This document shows positions 58,401-64,000 of a stretch of 64,000 bases of DNA, piece by piece. The DNA is from Thunnus maccoyii. Lineage: Eukaryota; Chordata; Actinopteri; Scombriformes; Scombridae. Every line of letters starts with the position of its first letter. The stretch's first letter is position 1. The notes below the pieces were generated by a model. That model was not told where the DNA came from. It saw only the letters and a program-made list of their open reading frames with translations, and made no database searches. A program made the translations under genes and the position numbers. Location: positions 27,374,505 to 27,438,504 of the forward strand of contig NC_056535.1 of the NCBI RefSeq assembly GCF_910596095.1, written 5' to 3'.

Positions 58401-61400
58401 TTGACTTGCTGGTACTGAAATGCAAACTAGAGGGTGTATTATTTTCTAATAAACATTTCTTTTTGTTATCATTCTTGCAGTGGCTGTCCATAGCAGTCAG
58501 TTCTGGTGACAAACATCATTTGTCTGTTACTTCAGTAAAGTTGTTGGATTTGTGAGAGACAGATATCAAGATATATTCTGACTTTTGGCTCCTAAAGTAC
58601 TCCAAAAACACTGGATCCTACATTTCCCATAATGCAACTGGATAGCTGTCATCCTTCTTTAGACCCTTGCTTTCTGTTAAATACCTTAATCTTTCTAACC
58701 CCTCACCTCCAGTGTGTAACGCAGGTTTTCTATCAAAAATTTATAGGTCACGCCTATAAATTTAGGTACGCTGAGGTAACCCTGATGACATCACTGTGAC
58801 ATCATCAGGGTTATTTTCTCAGCCTTGACAAAACTCCTTCAGAGCCGCAGAAGACTTTAAACTCATTTTCACAGACTGATTAAGCATGATCAGCAAAAAA
58901 CATATCTCCGCAAAACACAGAATTGTTTTTATTTTTTCAGACTTTCCTATATTGTAACTTTTTCTCTCTTGAATTATTGGATAGCTTTACCTTGTCAAGC
59001 TTCTAAAAAAATCAATTGAATAAAACAAATAAAACTACAAACCAATAGATAAATATGCAATGGGTTGAAAAGATTGGGAAACAGTGGTCTAGGAGACAGA
59101 TAAGTCTCCTAATAAGTTTTCAAACCTTCGTATCATACAGTATTGACTGCAGTTAGAAGTAAGTTGCTGGGCTCTCTGTAATTCAGTGAAATTGCTCTTT
59201 GTAATCGATTGAATCTACCTGATAGCTGGCTGGCCATCCTGCGCAGCGTGACTGAGGAAGAGCGGATCTGAACTTCCCCGCTGTCCAGAAATATTAGACC
59301 ATCTGTCACATATTTCAGCTCCGAGTCTCGTGTCTTCCCCAAAGGGTTTTTGATTGTGAAGTTCTCCACATATTTCTCCAGAGGGTCATCTAAAGAGCCG
59401 ATCTTCCCTTCCTCCCACAGTTTGTACAGCATCAGTGTCGGGAAAATTTTGGATAGGCTGGCAATTCTGGAAGACAGATAACAAAGCAATGCAATTGTCT
59501 TTTTATGTCTGACACATATTTAGTAACAATTTGTTTAATAAGGAGAGGGCTCTGAATCAGCCTTTTAGGCTTCCTTCCTTTCCTGCACTGTAGTTAGTCT
59601 TTTCTTTTGAGTGTATTTGTATTCTCATGACTGTGCAAATAAACTAAAACTAAAAAACAGAAAATACTTCATGAGTGTCTTTATGTTGGCACAGAGTTCA
59701 TGTTTACTGCAAACTCCTACTCTTCTCATCTTGCCTTCCTGCTTTGTTTCTCTTTTTTTGCTTCCCTGTCCATCACTTCATAAACATTTCATCTATCTTT
59801 TGCCAGGCCATCATTTCAAAGTGATTGATAATGTAATGAACTTGCCTGGTTGAATAGAAATGAAAACCAACTAAATATGTAAAGACAAATTAAAATAAAT
59901 GTGTTATTATGGTCATTATAGATTTTATCCAGTAACAGTATACACAATTGTAACATGCTAGCATGATTTATATCTGAATCCTGTTAGAACCTTAAACGTT
60001 GTTCTTCAGTATTTTGCCTCTATACGCAGTGGAACTCATACTGTTAAAGGTACTTTAAAAAAGGACTGATTATACATTGGTTTGTGATTTTTGAGTTTTT
60101 GTACTTTTTTTGTATTGTATGACATGTTATTTTATATTTTCCTGAGGTAAACTGGTCATACAAACAGGGTGCAGCTCTACAAAACAATATTTTATGTATG
60201 TTACTGTCAATGGTGAACTAATGAAAAGATTGAACTTATTCTTAAATAAGTCTATCAAGGACAAAATGAGAATTTCATCAAAAAATATAACTCACATCAG
60301 TTTATAACAAACCAAACAAAGACAGAAAGGCAGAAAGGGTTTAAATACACAAATGTTTTATGTGTGAAGTTTTATACTAATTTATGTACATGTCTACTAC
60401 TAATTATTCTGTATAAATAAGTCGGCAGTTCAAACCAGTGGCGTCGGCAGAAATTATATTTTGAGTGGGCCAATACAAAAGTGGGTGGGCCATCTTTTCT
60501 TATGAAAAGTTAGAGAAAGAAAAAGCAAACAAACAGATAAATTGCAAAACCAGCAACCAGTTTACTTTGCAACGTTCTGCATCAACAACATGCTCAATCA
60601 ACAGAGCATCAGTATATAAAGGTGGTACAAAACAGTATAGACAAAAAACCTTTTTTATAGCCTATCCAGCTTAAAATACAGTATATTTGCACCGGCTGTG
60701 TATCGACTCTACAACACACGGCTCTGTTAATCTGTCAAAGTGCCGACCAAACATAAAGCCAGACAGCAGAGAAGGTGTTAACTTAGATAGAAATTGCACA
60801 TGTAACATATCCCTTGTGCAGTCATTATAGCCTACCAGCCATTATTGCCTCAGTACCAGTCAGCTCACGAATGACCAAGTCCGCACATTTTACAGAAAAC
60901 CAATCTATTCCAACCAAGGAAACTGTCTATACCACTTTGGTGAGAAGCACCTTCATTTTCCATTCTTGACCATGGAGGGAAATACCTACAAATTTGACTG
61001 TGAAGGTGGTTCATGAATTGCATATAAATCAGGTAAACCTGCGTCAGGCTGACTGGCAGAAAGCACTATACTGCCAGGGAGCAGCCGGGTTAATGACGCT
61101 GTGGGTTAATGAGTCTGGTGGACTCAGTCAATGGAGACAATGGCTTTTCCTCTTCCTCATTAAAAAACTTTGTTTAGCCATTGTTGTAGTATTAATGTTA
61201 CATTGCCTGAAAGCCTGCTAGCTAGTTGGCTGAAGGCAGCTCAGGAACCAGAGTCAACAATAAATCAAGTTAATATTTATTTCCTTTTACAAAATGTATT
61301 TTGATCAAACTTGGATGATCAAATGCGCCTGGTTCAAACATGCTCCTTGGTGTGTAGTCTCTGTTTCCAGTAAAATACTGCTCCTCTGAACCTAAACTAT

Positions 61401-63730
61401 CTGTAAAAAGTGCAACAAAACTTGCTACTTATATATCCAAAATGTATACATCCAAAACAAGATCCCCATTACAAGGCCTTGAGTAAAAGCTATTCTATCT
61501 CTTTTTAAGTGGATGATATTGAAAAGGCAACTTTTCACACACAAAGCGCATGGATGGGTACAGACTTAATATTAATTACAAATACAGAAAATACAAATTC
61601 CCATTTCTCCTGTGTGGTTGGAAGGCAAAAAGCTTTATTAACAGCGTGCATCTTGATTTCAAAGGTGGGTACTCATGTTGAAAGCCTATAGATGTGACAT
61701 AGACTGTGTCAACCTGTACTAAGCAAAATTGCCAGCTGAGTACAAATTATCTAATTGTGGAAAAATTACTTAAATGGAGAGTCAGCCCTTTCAGGAGCAG
61801 CTGTAAATGTGTCAGAGCACTTATGGCACATCTGAAAGAACTCAATAAATCTTCATGTACCTATTTTTAAATGTCATATCCTTTAAGTGCTGGAGACACT
61901 TGTTGTTGAGATGCTTGTTATGAGTAATAGGCTGCAGACTGACTGGGATGTGTATATTACTCTACATATATGTCACTGTACATGTATGTGTTCTGGTCAA
62001 ATAGTGTTATATAACTAACTCCATTTTTGTGACAAATTTGACATACAGGACAATTTAATTAGGACATTTAATTAGATAATTTTACATTTACTAATGTGGG
62101 ACTGTTTGATAACCACAGGTCTAATTACTAATAAACATATGCTCTCTTTTAAAGGTGCATTCCACCAATTTACACTCAAAGGACATAGGCAGGAGAGTAC
62201 CACTCAGCCTGTGAACACAGTTATATAACGTCTTCTGTGGCTATAAAGATACTATCAAGTTTCCATTACTTATGCAAATTCATGTAATGGATCCTGTGTT
62301 TTTAAGGCTTCACTCTGCTTGGGGACTAAAAATAAGGATAATTCAACTTCTGCTGCATCGATATTGACTAATCTCTCTTACGCAAAACCATCAATTTCAT
62401 GGAACACCAAATAACTGCTCTTTAAGTGACCTGGATAAGAAGAAAAATATAAAAAAAAGCATGTTTCTTAGTTGGACTTTTGCACAGTGACAGGTACGGC
62501 CTTGTCTGGTGTAATACCTCTGTGAGTCTGTTTTTTAGAATACGGTACGATACGATACGATACGATACGATACGATACGATACGATACGATACGATACGA
62601 TACGATACGATACGGTACGATACGGTACGATACGATACGACTGAAATATCTCAACAACTATGGAATGATTTGACATGACATTTGGTCCAAACATTCATGG
62701 TACTCAGATGATGAATCCTACTGACTTTGGTGATCCCCTGACTTTTCCTCGAGCGCCACTATGAGGTTCATGTTTGTCATTTTGGGTGAAATGTCTCGAC
62801 AACTGTTAAATGAATTGTCATGAAATTTGGTACACACATTCATGTCCCCTTTGGGATTAATTGTAATAAATTTGGTGATCCCTTAACTTTTCATCTAGTG
62901 CCATCACTATTTTTCACTCATTTTTTTCATTTGTCAGCTGAGGTTTTCTTTTCCATTTCTATTTGTTTATGATATTATTCATTATTTTATGTACTTAAAT
63001 CTAATTTTAGCAAAATAATTAATTGCCAATTCAAACTGGGTTTATGTAGCTTCCTTTTGCTCTTGAGATCTGGCCTGTAGTGCACAGTGATCAGTTACTT
63101 TTGCCTTTTCTGTGATCCGGGAGTAACAGGATCAACATCAATTACACATCATCGCCAGGAGCTGCTGTGCAGATGTGTACTGGGTGAATGATATTTATAT
63201 CTCAAGTGTATGCAACCATTACCATGAATCAAGGTGAAGTAACAACATTCCTCCCATAATGAAAATTGCTTCCTCTGCTGTAGAGGAAACAATGTGTTTT
63301 ATGTTTCTGACTGCAGCAACAGCATCAATAAAAAAACTGTTGAGAATAAGCAGCGTTGACTACTAGTGTGGCAGACCATGAAAATATGACTAAAGAGACT
63401 TTACTGAAAACAAAAAATCCAACAAAGAAGGCATCACAGTGTTTGATGAGTGACAATAGGGAAGAACATTACTTATAGCTAAAGATGTCACCAAAACATA
63501 TAACAAAAACTAACAAGAGTCTTGCAGTTCACCAATTCAACCAAGCTGAAACTGTTTCAGTGCAGCAGTCACCTGTAGATCGTGTATTCATTGGGGGTTC
63601 CTGATAATGGGTCACTGCCGTTCCTTTTTCCAAAGTTTCCGGTCCACAAAACTGTGTCATTTAAGATCACGATGGCCGACAGAGCAGGAAGGCTGATGGG
63701 GTTGACGGTCTGCCGAAGCAAAACATCCAC
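55486..63730 (-). CDS. lactbl1: Beta-lactamase-like protein (LACTBL1-like), C-terminal four exons
   Basis: Vertebrate member of the serine beta-lactamase / penicillin-binding-protein fold; its substrate is not known. Minus-strand exons are 63730-63573, 59466-59219, 57980-57875 and 56464-55486, with consistent phases (AG/A, G/GT, AA/A) and GT/AG borders, giving 496 residues. The 5' end lies beyond the window. The first visible exon has VNPISLPALSAIVILND and WTGNFGK. Exon two opens with the catalytic-type tetrad SLSK (SxxK) in YRIASLSKIFPTLMLYKLWE. The exon junction at 56464 creates KCHYSNLAFSLLAHVMAERV, with YSN as the YxN motif. The last exon has GLQSQMAVGVY, WYRPSGQMFSTAADLAKLAM, and DLDGYSATFSLVPRLKLGM in the third-motif region, where the classic KTG/HxG is not kept. 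A C-terminal beta-rich domain follows (YIGFFTYSNITFYEI). No internal stop was seen. A truncated copy lies at 47997-49500. Confidence 0.88.
56563..56888. repeat. TTAA-flanked MITE in the last intron of lactbl1
   Basis: TTAA lies at 56559-56562 and 56889-56892. It is paralogous to 48210-48585 and differs by small internal deletions, for example about 16 bases after 'TTGGTTAAAT'. Confidence 0.7.
57545..57770. repeat. Interspersed repeat with A-rich end
   Basis: 'TTTATTGAACAGGACAGTGTG' followed by 'CATCTGTAGTCCATTACAAT' and an A-rich tail is a familiar fish repeat, possibly a LINE 3' end. It lies only 100 bp from a coding exon of lactbl1 (57875-57980), in intron sequence absent from the duplicated copy. 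Confidence 0.5.
58640..58960. repeat. Interspersed repeat with imperfect hairpin
   Basis: 'AACCCTGATGACATCA' and 'TGACATCATCAGGGTT' (58779-58812) form an imperfect inverted pair, followed by 'AGAGCCGCAGAAGACTTTA'. This appears to be a dispersed repeat within the lactbl1 intron. Confidence 0.4.
62543..62640. repeat. (TACGA)n pentanucleotide tract
   Basis: About 19-20 units, with a few TACGG variants near both ends. The minus-strand open frame with repeated 'SYRIV' is a by-product. Confidence 0.95.
62643..62930. repeat. Two diverged tandem units of an interspersed repeat
   Basis: The first unit ('TGAAATATCTCAACAACTAT'... 'TTTGGTGATCCCCTGACTTT') and the second ('TGAAATGTCTCGACAACTGT'... 'TTTGGTGATCCCTTAACTTT') are about 140 bases each and clearly related. 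A related scrap lies at 32040-32130. Known widely in fish; class not certain. Confidence 0.6.
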
Positions 63731-64000
63731 CTGGAAGAAACACAAAGCGAGGAGTTTATTTGACTCAAAGGTGGCATAATTCTGGCATGATTCTTTTCAC
63801 TCATGATCTAAAAAACGATTATTACATATCTAAAAAGCTGTAATATATAAAATATTCATATTATAATATTAATTTTGCCAAATGTTCACCAGAAGCTGAG
63901 TCATTATGTTCATTTAGATTACTTATTATTCTCTCTACTAAAGAAATGTCTGCAAACTGTAGCTGTGAGCGACATTTTAAATGCAAAGTTACTGCATTTC
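63731..64000 (-). other. Upstream intron of lactbl1 at the window edge
   Basis: An acceptor 'GTTTCTTCCAG' at 63731 on the minus strand shows that the gene continues to the right. No exon was seen in the last 270 bases. Confidence 0.6.

Larger units (their letters stand above)
59467..63572 (-). other. Intron of the lactbl1-like gene (4.1 kb)
   Basis: Lies between the exon encoding SxxK and the exon upstream of it. It contains a likely hAT-type repeat from 60434 ('CAGTGGCGTCGGCAGAAATT', right end unresolved, perhaps to 61240), a (TACGA)n tract and a repeat at 62643-62930. I found no further exon with conserved sequence. Confidence 0.6.

Noticed and set aside
62422-62694. Minus-strand frame with repeated SYRIV units
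   Set aside because: It is a translation of the (TACGA)n tract with no other protein feature.

Overview
The window looks like vertebrate nuclear DNA, most likely from a percomorph teleost. It is AT-rich, has split genes with GT..AG introns, and carries typical fish repeats: Tc1-like, TTAA-flanked and hAT-like MITEs, L1, L2/CR1-like and Penelope-like retroelements, and many microsatellites. Coding density is low. I support four protein genes, one tRNA gene and one duplicated pseudogene fragment.

Layout. 1-4.5 kb: decayed L1-type LINE on the minus strand. 4.5-10.7 kb: a multi-level nest of DNA elements inside a 6-kb inverted repeat, with a Tc1-like element and a solo LTR at its centre. 12.98-13.05 kb: tRNA-Pro(AGG), minus strand. 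14 kb: Penelope-like reverse transcriptase remnant. 15.5-17.8 kb and 22.1-22.9 kb: two tandem minus-strand, three-exon genes for guanylin-family peptides, one uroguanylin-like and one guanylin-like. 23-41 kb: intergenic DNA filled with MITEs, SINE-like pieces, simple repeats and a LINE fragment lying between (TA)n tracts. 41.9-47.5 kb: a plus-strand neuromedin U receptor gene, nmur1-like, with two coding exons. 48.0-49.5 kb: a broken partial copy of the beta-lactamase-like gene that sits further right. 50.0-54.3 kb: a degenerate L2/CR1-like LINE with a nested insertion. 55.5-63.7 kb: the last four exons of a minus-strand lactbl1-like gene that continues past the right edge.

The two guanylin-family genes have the same exon structure and intron phases. 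Their products are expected to be secreted ligands of receptor guanylate cyclase C in intestine and kidney. The neuromedin receptor is a Gq/Gi-type peptide GPCR. The lactbl1-like protein keeps a serine-hydrolase SxxK/YxN arrangement, but its substrate is unknown. I see no sign that these genes act as one pathway.

The observations most worth a second look are: the uroguanylin mature peptide, which departs from the family consensus in its second disulfide loop; the nested 6-kb fold-back; the 633-bp near-palindromic TTAA MITE; and the lactbl1 segmental duplication. All splice junctions were read by eye from sequence and none is transcript-supported.
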